Assembly (NCBI GenBank): GCA_973895155.1
Contig: OZ316895.1
Coordinates: forward strand, 14,818,001-14,882,000
DNA: 64,000 bases
Reading direction: 5' to 3'
Source of the DNA: Marsupella aquatica
Taxonomy: Eukaryota > Marchantiophyta
The notes beneath the pieces are model-generated. The model searched no databases. It saw nothing but the letters and a program-made list of their open reading frames with translations, and was not told where the DNA came from. A program made the translations under genes and the position numbers. Below, one piece after another: positions 11,117 to 21,240 of the stretch (position 1 is the stretch's first letter; each line of letters opens with the position of its first letter).

Positions 11117-11899
11117 ATGGAGCCTGGGAAACGTAGAAAGTGTGACCACCCAGCAGTGTTTACAGGGGTCAGAGCCATTTTGGTCCATGGCCAGCATGGG
11201 TTGACCAAAGTGCATTGGCCAACTATACAGAAACAATTCTCTGAGCTCCATGGCACTATAGTGCAGGACATCACTCTAGAGACTACACATGTTGTTGCAG
11301 GGACATGGCTATCAGTGATAAAGAAATGGTCATGGTCCTACATGAATTCTGCAATTACTGAGCGAGACCTAAAAGTAGTTGAGGCCTCTTGGATCACAGA
11401 TTCCATAGCACATCAGATTGTACAGGATACTGAGCAATATGAACTGTGGGAGGATGAAGAAGCTATTGCATCAGCTTGGGCTGAACAAGAAGTCTGGGAA
11501 GCAAAGGCACGGCTTGCTGATGTCCAATATGGACCTGTACTCAACAAAGGACAAAGCTCAAGAAGGCTGAAGAGTATGTTGGCTGAGGAGATGAAGCAAC
11601 CAACCCCCATTCTGAAAGGGCTGAGCATGGTTTTTGTGGAGGCGGGAATTGGAGAGGTTAAGTGCAAAGTGTACAAGTCCACAGTGCTTGACCTAGGTGG
11701 GATAGTGGAGGAGAATATAACAGAGGACACCACTCATGTCATTACTAAGTCATATCCCAAAGCCTGCCGCAAGTTTGGGAAGGGTGACATTCGCTTTTAT
11801 GTCATGTCCCATAATGTGTTTGTGGTTTCATATGCTTGGCTTGTGGAATCAATAGCAGCTGGGAAGCGTAAAAACCCAATGGACTATGATCTTTTTTAG
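11117..11899 (+). CDS. Tandem-BRCT protein, transposon cargo
   Basis: From ATG 11117 the protein starts MEPGKRRKCDHPAVFTGVRA. BRCT 1 spans about residues 13-115: FTGVRAILVHG, then LHGTIVQDITLETTHVVAG, then the tryptophan segment VVEASWITDSI. A Glu/Ala-rich linker follows. BRCT 2 spans about residues 165-258: LKGLSMVFVEAGIGE, LGGIVEENITEDTTHVI, and VSYAWLVESIAAGK. Both show the Gly-Gly or Gly-x turn, the THV strand and the conserved Trp of BRCT folds, and the spacing resembles the DNA polymerase lambda type BRCT. The frame stops at TAG 11897-11899, yet stays open beyond it for 29 codons, ending in an acidic serine tail (TSEEEVISDSESE) before TGA 11987. The TAG may thus be a late nonsense change. 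BRCT domains bind phosphoproteins or DNA ends in repair; a role in transposition is speculation. Confidence 0.72.
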   Translation: MEPGKRRKCDHPAVFTGVRAILVHGQHGLTKVHWPTIQKQFSELHGTIVQDITLETTHVVAGTWLSVIKKWSWSYMNSAITERDLKVVEASWITDSIAHQIVQDTEQYELWEDEEAIASAWAEQEVWEAKARLADVQYGPVLNKGQSSRRLKSMLAEEMKQPTPILKGLSMVFVEAGIGEVKCKVYKSTVLDLGGIVEENITEDTTHVITKSYPKACRKFGKGDIRFYVMSHNVFVVSYAWLVESIAAGKRKNPMDYDLF

Positions 11900-12310
11900 G
11901 CCTGGCCACGGAAGGGTCAGGATCCTCACAATGAAAACTATGTGACAACAAGTGAGGAAGAGGTTATTAGCGATTCTGAATCAGAGTGAGGAATACGTAG
12001 TAGCATCAGTTTTGAGACAAGCTTTGTGTACAAATCACATCTTTGAAATAAATGTGATATTTGAACTAACGTAGCTTGTTATGGTTGGTCGCAGTTGGAC
12101 TTATTTTACTGTTGGCGGATTGTGGTTTCTTGCTGGGCCTGGGGGTGTCACTGTAAACTTACTGGGTGGGCTCAAATCTTGGCGGTAGACTTTGGTGGGT
12201 ATGTTGCCTTTCCTACATCAACAGGCGCTATGTAGGCTCCTCCTCTGGGTTGCCACATGGCTGGCCATTGTTTGGACTCTCCTGCATGGGTTGGTGTTGA
12301 AACATATTTC
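11900..12310. other. Tail of BRCT gene and spacer before the F-box relic
   Basis: Positions 11900-11989 hold the open continuation of the BRCT frame. After that there is AT-rich sequence with no clear frame up to about 12300, where the F-box frame becomes readable. Confidence 0.4.
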
Positions 12311-12682
12311 AACACCGCCTGAGGATGCAAGAGACGATGAATCTTATTTTTGAGCAGATGAAATTGAAGAGCAGAATGTTGTGGGGACTTCCTTGTTGCC
12401 TGGTTTGCCAGATGATATAATGCTGTCGGATGTGTGGCCCAGAATTCTTCTGTGGTCAACCGCACAAGACATTTGTAATATAGACTAATTAGCACACAAT
12501 GGAGGGACTTGGTAGCTAGCTCCCCCCAGTGGAGGGCATTAGAACCACTTCTTGTAGGCACAGATCGAACCCCACCCTGGTATGCCCAGGGCATACTCCT
12601 TGATGACCTGATGTACATGCCAGTGTACCTCAGGTGTGACTACCATCGAGAACAGGGTGGGTATCCAGATGAACTCTGGTAA
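12311..12682 (+). pseudogene. F-box protein relic, transposon cargo
   Basis: In one frame the sequence reads an acidic leader, a TGA at about 12350, then LPGLPDDIMLSDVWPRILLW and STAQDICNI. A shift of one base near 12472-12480 is needed to continue as RLISTQWRDLVASSPQWRAL, then EPLLVGTDRTPPWYAQGILL and finally PDELW before TAA 12680-12682. The LPDDI...VWPRIL...L...RLISTQWRDLV pattern is an F-box, the Skp1-binding motif of SCF ubiquitin ligases. The substrate-binding part beyond it is short. At least one stop and one frameshift make this copy non-functional. Copy 2 carries the same C-terminal end at the window edge (63858-64000), so the relic belongs to the element rather than to a later insertion. 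Confidence 0.62.
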
Positions 12683-13069
12683 TAACGTGAGGAGATCTCA
12701 TACTGCTCTCACACCAGGCACGTTTGTCTATGACTATAGGTGATTGGACTCTGATATGGTCATGGATGTACGTGCTTGGTTGGCCATTGCAGACTAAGGC
12801 AGTATAAGTGAGGACAGCGAAGGAGGTGACACCCTGAGACAGTTAGGAATTTTGTTACAGTGTGACCTGAGAATAGATACACGATTCAGGAACCTTTCTT
12901 GTTTTTGTTGGTGGTTGTAGAAAGTCTATGCATGATTTATTACACTGTATCATGTCATATGTTTTGGTAGATAGTGTGAACATCGGAACACAACTAAACA
13001 AGAAATGTATTTTCCACTTTCATAATGAAATGACAATTAAATCTGAGTGCCTGTGTTTTGAACTCTAAG
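12683..13069. other. Presumed transposase promoter/leader in CACTA copy 1
   Basis: No open frame. It lies between the F-box relic and the transposase ATG (13070) and is closely matched in copy 2 (63471-63857), so it is a conserved part of the element and the likely transposase promoter and leader. Confidence 0.5.
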
Positions 13070-16000
13070 ATGGAGTCTAGAAGAGTGTCCGTAGGTCACC
13101 CTCCCCCTTGAACCCATCCAACATTTGCCAGGTTGCATCTACATCATCCAATGAGGGTTTCCCAACACGACCAGAAGCTCTGGAATTGGGAACAGGCCAA
13201 AGTGGCACGGTCAGGTCCAAGTTCACGAATGAGATGTCCTTGCACTCAATGCAATGGCTCCCACACCAGAGTCTTGAGGCAGATTCATGGGCACTTGGCA
13301 ATTCATGGGAGACACCCTCGTTGGCGTGTTACAAACGATCCGAATGAGGCTGATTCTTCAGATGAGGAATGGAGGGCTGACTTTGAGAATGCAAATAGTG
13401 CAAGGCGAGACCAGTTCTTCACTGGTGGGTTGGCAGATGTGATGACTCAACTGGGTGGGTCCGAAGTCCTTCAGCAGCCTGCAGACGAAGGGATCAATGT
13501 TCAGCAAATGGTGCAGGATATTTTCCAGGATATTTATGCAATGCGGGAGGACATGGAAGATGCAGAAGAGTTTGAGACCCCACCGGGTGATGACCACGAG
13601 TCTTCAGATGAGTTTGAGATTGGGCAACAGGCTATAGTTGGAGAGGACACCATGTTTGGCTCCCCAACCGAAGTTCAGGAGGCCTTCAATCCGCTGTTCC
13701 CAGGAAGCAATTGTTCCAAATTAGCATTTGTGCTAATGTTTCTAAATATTTGTGGGAACCACAATGTGCCAAACATCTTTGTGTCCGAGGTTCTGGCCTT
13801 CTTGCAGAAAACAGTGCTACCAGGAGGTAATCTAGTGCCAAAAACATGTACGAGGCAAAGAGACTGATATCAAAACTTGGGCTGAACTATGAGTCAATAC
13901 ATGTCTGTCCTGATGGGCATGTTCTTTTCAGAAACGAACATTAGAAGAAGTTGACATGCCCTACATGTGGGAAGCACAGGTACCGGAACAATGGGAAGTC
14001 CAAGCAACCTGCAAAAGTACTCCGTCACTTTCCTATAATTCCCAGACTACAGCGAATGTTCAGGAGCCGTGCCATATCAGAGTTGATGACATGGACAGCT
14101 AAGAACAAAAGTCGAGATGGGCTACAACGCCATGCTGGAGATTCAAAGCAATGGAAGTTGATTGATGATGTGTATCCTGAGTTTGCTAGGGAGACAAGGA
14201 ATGTTAGGCTTGGGTTATCATTGGATGGGGTGAACCCATTTGGCGAGAAGAACAATGCGTACTCTTGTTGGCCTGTAACCCTTTTGAATTACAACCTTCC
14301 CCCATGGTTGACTACAAAGCGGTTCTTTGTAATGTTGGCATTGTTGATTCCAGGGCCAGACAGTGCTGTTGCAGCCAATATAGATGTGTATCTTGCTCCT
14401 CTAGTAGAGGAACTGAGAAAGCTATGGTACACTGGAGTGCTCACATATGATATGCTGCAGAGGATTGGTGAAGCCAATCCATTCTTGCTTAGAGCTATTG
14501 TAATGTTGACTATTGCAGATTACCCTGCCCATAGCATGATTGCAGGCCAGGTTGGGAAAGGATATTTAGCTTGCACAAGATGTGGCCCCCATGTGACAAG
14601 TGACTATTCAAAGTCCTTGAAGTGTATCAAATACCTTGGTCACCGTCGATTTCTGCCCTCTGATCACCCCTACAGACGTAGACCCAATCTTATAGCACAT
14701 TTTAACAAGCGCACAGAGCTCCGCAGTCCCCCACCTTGAGTGAAGAAGGAGCAAATAAGTTCTTGGGGGGCTGCCAAGGCACAGTATGATGCAGATGGAG
14801 GAGCAGAGGATGGAGTACGAGATCCTGCAAGGTTGTATGGTGTGAAACGATAGTCCATTTTGGACTTGCAGCTGGAGTATTGGCGAGTAATCTCCTCTCC
14901 CCAACAACCCATATATGTGATTCAGTCAATTTAGTTGTTAGATTGTATGAAGTAGTATGTATGTATTATGAAGATTGAGATTTGCTCACTGCTTGATGTT
15001 TTGGAGTTGCAGGAGTTTGATCCAAACAAACATAATATTGATGTTATGCACATAGAGAAGAACATATGCGAGAGTCTACTCTGATTTTTGAGTGGAGAAA
15101 AGGACATGGGCTCTGTACGTATGGATCTACAGGACAGGGGAATTCGACCCCACCTTTGGCTTACAACACACCAGAGCAGGGAAAATGTGTTTTTGAAGTA
15201 CCAAGCACCATATTGTTGCACAGACACAGAGTGGCAGACCTTCTTATCAAGGCTGAGTTCACTCCGAGCTCCTACAGATTATGCTAGTGCATTCAAGAGG
15301 CATGTGAAGGATAACAAATTTGGTAGAATGAAAACCCATGACTACCATGTCATGATGCAACAAGTCCTGCCATTGTGCCTGAGGGGCCTCATGCAAGAGC
15401 CTGTGCGTAAAGTTATACTGCGTCTGAGTGATGTGTTCCATAGAGTTTGTGTGAAGGTGTGGGATGCTGCACAGTTTCCCCAATTGAAGAAAGATGTGGC
15501 ACTATTGTTGTGTGATCTTGAAATATATTTCCCGCCTGCATTCTTTGATGTAATGACTCATCTGCTCATCCATGTCGTGGAAGAAATAGACCAGTACGGG
15601 CCGGTGATAGCACGCTGGTTGTACCCCCTGGAGCGGTACATGAAGTTGATGAAGGGTCATGTGCGATCTTACTATAGGCCAGAGGCAAGTATGGCTCGGG
15701 GTTATATAAAAGATGAAACTCTGGGCTACATCACAGAGTACCTAGCAGATTACGAGCATGTGACAAGGCGAGTATGGAATTCTGATGAAGAAGAAGGGGT
15801 GTCTGGGGAAGTCCTATAAGGTGCTGCAACCACAGTGAAGCTGACCATCAAAATTAGAGACTTGGCTCATCAGTACGTTCTAGAAAACACTGATGCAATG
15901 CAACCCTGGCTGGAGTGAGTACCTACTTTGGTCTCCTTGTATGTAACTTGTTTTCAATTTTCTTTGCTACCCTTGGTTTCTAAATTTCAGACATGTATAA

Positions 16001-16809
16001 AATGTGTACTCTGATTGCTAAATCCATGCACTTGTATGTGTAGAGAGTACGAGGCACAAAAGGCTATTCAATCAAGCACGTCTGCCACATTCCCATGCAT
16101 GTCAGAATGGCTGAGATGCACAGTTTGAGAGCATCATGCAAGCCATCCTAATATGGATGCAGATGTCTATCTCTTGTCCAATCCTCCACGGTTGCTGGTA
16201 AAGTCTTACAAACGGATGGCAGCATATGGCAATCACTATAGAGTGAGAGATGAAACAACTTCTTCCAGGGTAACATATGATTGCAGGCTCATTTGTGTAT
16301 TTCAGCATGAGAGCCCTGATGAAAGTAGAGGAGTGTTGCAGATGGGGTATGTAGGAGAACTACGTGATATCTGGCTTCTTGACTATGGAGCCACATCCAC
16401 TCCTGTAATTTTGATGAAGGGTGAATGGGTAAGACAAGTGTGGCATGGTAACAGGGCCAGTATGAAAAGAGACCGGGATGGCTTTCTGCTTGCCAATTTC
16501 AAGTCCAAGTTGCCCGAATGGGAGCAGCCTTTTGTGTATCCCAGTCAGGTGGAGCAGGCCTTCTTCTTGGATGTGGAAGAGAACCCAGGTTGGAGGGTAG
16601 TGTGTCATAAGCAGTCCAGAAATCGTAGGGTAGAAGGGTCAAAGCTAGAGTTCCATTTAGATAGACATAGTGCATTTGAACAACCACATACTGGAGACGT
16701 TGCTACTGTTCAGACAAGCACAGAGTATGTTCCTCTAACACGGGTGGATGCTTGGGAGGGTGAGGAGCCATTTGTAGAGGCTGAGCCTGACACCATGCGT
16801 ATGCAATAA
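13070..16809 (+). pseudogene. CACTA transposase (tnp2 type; DUF4218 and DUF4216), copy 1, inactivated
   Basis: Start chosen at MESRRVSVGHPPP, shared with copy 2. Domain order: a transposase-associated zinc region (RMRCPCTQCNGSHTRVLRQI, about 13220-13320); an acidic segment; a zinc knuckle CPTCGKHRYR (about 13950); the tnp2 core with KVLRHFPIIPRLQRMFRSRA, NVRLGLSLDGVNPFGEKNNA and LLIPGPDSAVAANIDVYLAP (14000-14450); DUF4218 with LPLCLRGLMQEPVRKVILRL and WLYPLERYMKLMKGHVRSYY (15360-15760); then, after an intron (about 15912-16043), DUF4216 with DIWLLDYGATSTPVILMKGEW (16360-16450). Lesions include TGA 13109, a one-base loss in an A run near 13840, TAG 13942, TGA 14737, TAG near 14853, TGA 15082, TAA 15817 and TGA 16126. 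Copy 2 lacks each of those I could compare. The function is cutting and joining element ends. Confidence 0.9.
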
Positions 16810-17559
16810 TGTTTGTCATTGAATAGGATGGAAGAAGATGATGATGAGATGAGTGAGTCTGAAAAGCAAGCCATGATACGTGCAGCATATGTTGATGAGA
16901 GGTTGGCAGCTTTGGGAGCTGAGCTCAGACAGGGATTTTCTGCTTTGTAAGGGAACAATTATCATCCACAGAACCTATCCAGACTTTGCTCATTAATTGG
17001 AATGAATGTAGCTATGTTTACTAGAGTTGTTCAATGGATGTTGCTTTTGGATGGCATGCAGGCTCCCAGACAGGAGAAGTGTAGTGCAGAAAAGGGCTAG
17101 GCAAAGCATCAGTGACAGTGCAAGTGGACCTCAGCGACGCAGTGAGAGACTAGCAGTGAAGGACATTCCATCGATGGCAGATTCTACAGATGATGGGCAA
17201 AATGTTGGGTCCAGTGAAAACCATAAGGAATTTGATGATGTAGAGTACTATCCAGAGGAGGAGCCCGATGCAGATGATGAAGAATATGGGCAGGGCAAGC
17301 ATAATGTCATGGAGCCCAGCAAAATTGTGGTAATGAAGTGTTGAAGTAGTGTATCACAGTAGTGATCTGTTTGGCTCATGTGAGTGTGGCAAGTCAGAGG
17401 AAGATACTTCTTTTAGGTTTATTGTCCTTGCACATATGTTCTTGCAGGCTAAGAGAGGTGGACTTGCTGCTCGGGGTATGGGCCGTGGGCACAGTACAAC
17501 AACATCTGGAGGGCGAAGCACAGTGCATTACATTGCACGTTGGTCCGGACCAATGGGGC

Positions 17560-17960
17560 GTGCTGGGCACATACCACCTCCACCTCCAGGTAAAACCCAA
17601 CAGAGCAGTGGGTATGGAACAACAACTGTTGGTGTAGGTGGTCACACTGTTGTGTATGGAGCTGCACCACATGGTGGGCACATCCCACCCTCCTTTGCAA
17701 GTAGAGCAACAACACATACCCACAACACAGGTGCAGGTCAGGTTAGAGCAACCCCACGCAGCGAGGGGTACACTGTGGTGTATGGCGCACCACCAACACA
17801 CAGGGCACCCTCTCAGGGGAGAGCAGCCCCACAAGTGGATGGGTATGGGCCACCACCACCTGCTGGGCACACTGTTGTGTATGTTACGGGTCCACCACCA
17901 CCACACATTACACGGGGCCAAGGTAGACCAACACAACATACTGAGCAGTATGGAGCAACA
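17560..17960 (+). repeat. Degenerate Gly/Pro-rich coding repeats in the TnpA-like gene
   Basis: Four imperfect units of about 60-75 codons' worth of DNA centre on the peptide phrases GHTVVYGAAP, GYTVVYGAPP and GHTVVYVTGPP, separated by Gln/Arg/Thr-rich spacers. They suggest a flexible, possibly phase-separating or DNA-bridging segment. The same repeats occur in copy 2 (58560-58960). Confidence 0.6.
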
Positions 17961-19635
17961 GGAGACGATTGGAGATGTGAGTAGGGATTGCCCTTCAATT
18001 CTGGCATTTATGTAAATTACTTTGGAAATATATAAAGGGTATGCTAGTGTGATGTTAAAGACCTAATTAAAGTGCTGAATTATGTGACTGCAGATTCTGT
18101 CCATCCTGATTGGGGAGTAACTGACAAGGAGGTTTACTATGAACCTGAAGTAGAGGCAGGACAAGGGACAACTGTAGCCTATGGTTCTGAGCAATGGCCA
18201 GAGCCTGATTGGTTGGCTGGTGGGGAAGATGTACAGGTAGTTGAGCCTGCCTCTTATCCACAGAGTGTCGGCAAAGCATCTGGTCACATGGCTCAGAGAT
18301 GGGCATTCTGTGAAGATGGTCACATTGCAAGTTAGATTGCAATTGGTATCCACTATTTGACATATACAAAGGTATTGATGTTACTATTGTATGATGTCAC
18401 ATGGATGTGGGATGATGCAGGGGGCATTAGAAGTCCACTAAAGGGTAGTACAAAAGTTCTAGCGAATCCTAAACCTGTCACACCAAGTAGTACCACAGAA
18501 AGCAATGCAGGACCTGACAGAACCAAGAAAGGAGTAGTGGACATTGGGAGCAACCGTTGGGTGAACAGTGCATGTGCAGGGAAGAATCGTTGGTTGGCTG
18601 ACTTGAAAGGTGAAATATTGCGATGGCTGGATTTGAGTGTGGTGAATTTTGTGCAGCAGCATCGAGCGGATTGGCAACAAGTTGTTGACAATGTAGCCGC
18701 AAAATGGAAATATGTGGGCCATCCGGATGGAGTAGCCATGGAGTGTCTTCAGGCTCATGCAAAGACAATTCTGAAGAATGAGAGGTGGAGATTGCACGTA
18801 TTGTTTCAAGAAGGTGGAGAGGACCAAAGAATGCCTGCTCCCCCATTGACAGATCCTCTTCAATGGAGCAAGCTAGTCCATCACTTCTTGAGTGAATCCG
18901 ACAAGAGTAAGAGTTCCCAGCTGGCATATGCACCTGGCAACGTTCAGAACCTTAACTTGACAGGAAGGAAAGGGAATGCTCCGATAGTAGAGCAGTTGGT
19001 AAGAATAATCCTTGGATTGGCAGACCTAGCTTCTACAGTGTATTTGAGTTTTTTTGTGTCCGAGAAAATAATGTGTGAAAATATGATGTATGCAGAAGGC
19101 ACAAAATGGACAGTCCCCTACAAAAGAAGAGGTGAGAGCTGAAGCAAGAAAATAGAAGCAAAAATCTGACCAGAGTGATCCTTCAAACCAAGTGAGTACT
19201 CATACCAGATAGTGTTCTTTGAGGTCCACATTCCCTAGTTTGCATGAACAATGGGACCATATATTATTTACCAGATGTAATGGATTGACTCTGTTGGACA
19301 TATGTGTTTGCAGGGAGGTGGATCATGTTCTCTTAGCAATTTATCAGATTGTGTGAAATGTATGGAGTCTCATGAGAATGATGTGACCGTGAAATTGAGT
19401 GAAATGGCAAGTGAGTTGACTGCTTTAAAGGAAGATGTTCATAAGCTTATTCGTGTGCAAGAAGACCAATACAAATGTATAATGAATGCAATATGGAATG
19501 GAGGTTCTAGAGACCTGCCACATTACTCCAATTTGATGAATCCAGAGGGTAACATTGAACAGCAAATGGAGATGGAGCCCATAGAAAGGGATGTGGAGGG
19601 TACCATGGCCCCAGCAATGGAAGGTAAGGTTTCTC

Positions 19636-19760
19636 ATATGTTTCCATGATTGGAGATGAGGCAAAAAATGTGTTTTGTTATATGTTTCCATGATTGGAGA
19701 TGAGGCAAAAAATGTGTTTTGTTATATGTTTCCATGATTGGAGATAAGGCAAAAATGCTG
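19636..19760. repeat. 44 bp tandem repeat in a TnpA intron, three units in copy 1
   Basis: The unit starting TATGTTTCCATGATTGGAGA is repeated with a period of 44 bases: two full units and a shorter third. The same place in copy 2 (56821-56892) has only two. This length difference separates the two CACTA copies. Confidence 0.88.
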
Positions 19761-20344
19761 ATAGGCTGTTGACTTGCTATTTTGTTATTGCAGAGGTTAC
19801 CAATGTACTGAATACCCCCAGTTTGGATTCATATGAAGAGTTCATAGAAGTTGCCAAAGCCGGTGAGAATGGATGCGACACGGAGGGCCAGGTGGAGATC
19901 CAAATTCCATCACAGCCAGGTGACATACAGGGTGTGACCACAGACGGTGGAGTAGAAGTAGAGCTTTCAGCTGCTGGGAGACCTATTCGGAAGGTGAAGA
20001 GTCGGGCCAGGGCAAGTGGTAGAGTGGCAGCGGCAAAGAAGCGTAAAGCTGATGCAGAATTGAAAACTCAGGCACATCCTGAGTATGTATTGTTCTCACC
20101 ACAGCAAAATGAGTTGTGTGTAGGGTATGGAAAATTGCGCCCTGAGCATATTACATTCCATTGCAAAGAAGTACCAACAGGGTATTCTGTAGTGTTGTTG
20201 ACAAAGCTTGTGAAGCCAAAGACCCCTTTACCAGTTCCTAATTTGAATGATGACCCGCCACAGACAATTATTGCAGATGCTCTGAACTCTTTGGTGTTGT
20301 GGCCAACAGATTACATAGGGACACCTGAAATGTGTGGTTTGTAG

Positions 20345-21240
20345 TTTTAGCCTAAACTTAGAAACAACTGCATGATTGGTGCCAAATGTTACCTAGATAT
20401 TTCATAATGCAGAGTTGAATTGAGATTCACTGGATCATTCACTGGATCATCCACTGTTTGTATGAAATTATGCATGTATGTTCAATAGTTAATATGAGTT
20501 CTAAGATTCGAATAGAACTATGTTGTCTCTCATGTTTTCATGTAAGACTTGTGTACTTGTATGCTTGAGTGCTTGAATGTATGCTTGTATGCTTGAGTTG
20601 ACTATTAGTCATGTTTCTAGTGCTATGTGCAGGTTGCAATTGCCTTAGGTCGAGTCTAAATTTTGACCAAAAGGGTCAAAGAATGCAGTCGTGAACTAGA
20701 CTAATGAGTCATTTTGGGTCATTAAGATATGACCGTGATATATTACATCGTGGTCCCCAATAAGACCAACCAGTCTAGCCCAATCTTAAGATTTTTCAGG
20801 ATGATTAGTCATCTGTAGTCATCATCTGTCACTAATGTGCCCATACACTCTAAACTTTTAAGACCAACTAGTCATAATCAGTCGTCTGTGTTCCATTATT
20901 GAACCATAGCACCAGTCATATATGCGAAAGGAAACTCTTCCTCACTGACTGTTTGTGACTAATTCATACCTCATTTTGAGTCATACAAATGACTACTTTG
21001 CAGTCATTTGTAAGACTACACCTGCTCCAAATCCCAAAATGCCCAAGTACGGATTTGGTCATTATTAGTCACAAAATGTGTCTTAAACCCTAGTCACATA
21101 GTTGACCACTCGATTTCAGTCACTTTAAATAAGACGCTATGTCAAAATTACGACTGGCTTGATACCCCCCAAACTTTAGTCACAAGGAGTCATGGGCAGT
21201 CATAAAACTTAGTCATAAAACACCCCGGTTTCTACTAGTG
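20345..21240. repeat. Right subterminal region and terminal inverted repeat of CACTA copy 1
   Basis: After the last TnpA exon there is AT-rich 3' sequence with repeated words such as GCTTGAGTGCTTGAATG (20560-20600). From about 20680 there is a dense array of AGTCAT/AGTCAC/TGACTA words to the final CCCCGGTTTCTACTAGTG. Compared with copy 2 this end contains an extra 33 bp between two TGACTAA words. Confidence 0.85.

Larger units (their letters stand above)
16828..20344 (+). pseudogene. TnpA-like CACTA accessory gene (Transposase_24-like, C-terminal DUF8039-like), copy 1
   Basis: A multi-exon gene directly downstream of the transposase. Readable exons: 16828-16946 (start MEEDDDEMSESEKQAMIRAA); 17062-17329 (basic, QRRSERLAVK, then acidic); 17448-17976 (Gly/Pro-rich, with repeated GYTVVYGAPP-type units); 18094 to about 18282; 18420 to about 19000, with the helical W-rich region and PLQWSKLVHHFLSES ... 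NLTGRKGNAP typical of Transposase_24; a short QNGQSPTKEEVRAEARK exon; a coiled coil (19315-19625); and the last exon from 19795, ending in VLFSPQQNELCVGYGKLRPE ... LVLWPTDYIGTPEMCGL, like the DUF8039 end of such proteins. TnpA-type proteins bind subterminal repeats and help assemble the ends. In copy 1 the donor of exon 4 is lost by an 8 bp deletion (copy 2 has GTAAGT), and a TAG interrupts the QNGQSPTKEE exon. Confidence 0.78.
1731..21240 (+). mobile_element. Complete CACTA (En/Spm) DNA transposon, copy 1, 19.5 kb
   Basis: The element begins CACTAGTAGAAACCGGGG and ends with the exact inverted complement CCCCGGTTTCTACTAGTG, and it is flanked by TCA on both sides. Inside the termini are subterminal zones dense in AGTCAT/TGACTA words, as in En/Spm-type elements where TnpA binds. 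The right half carries a tnp2-type transposase (13070-16809) and a TnpA-like gene (16828-20344). The left 11 kb carries non-transposition cargo: a minus-strand coiled-coil ORF, a Cys-rich ORF, an EDM2-like PHD gene, a tandem-BRCT gene and an F-box relic. At 19.5 kb it is large for an autonomous CACTA element. A second copy in opposite orientation occupies 55366-64000. Confidence 0.95.

Noticed and set aside
12172-12618. 148-codon open frame on the minus strand
   Set aside because: It lies antisense to the F-box relic, has no motif, and is explained as a shadow of that frame.
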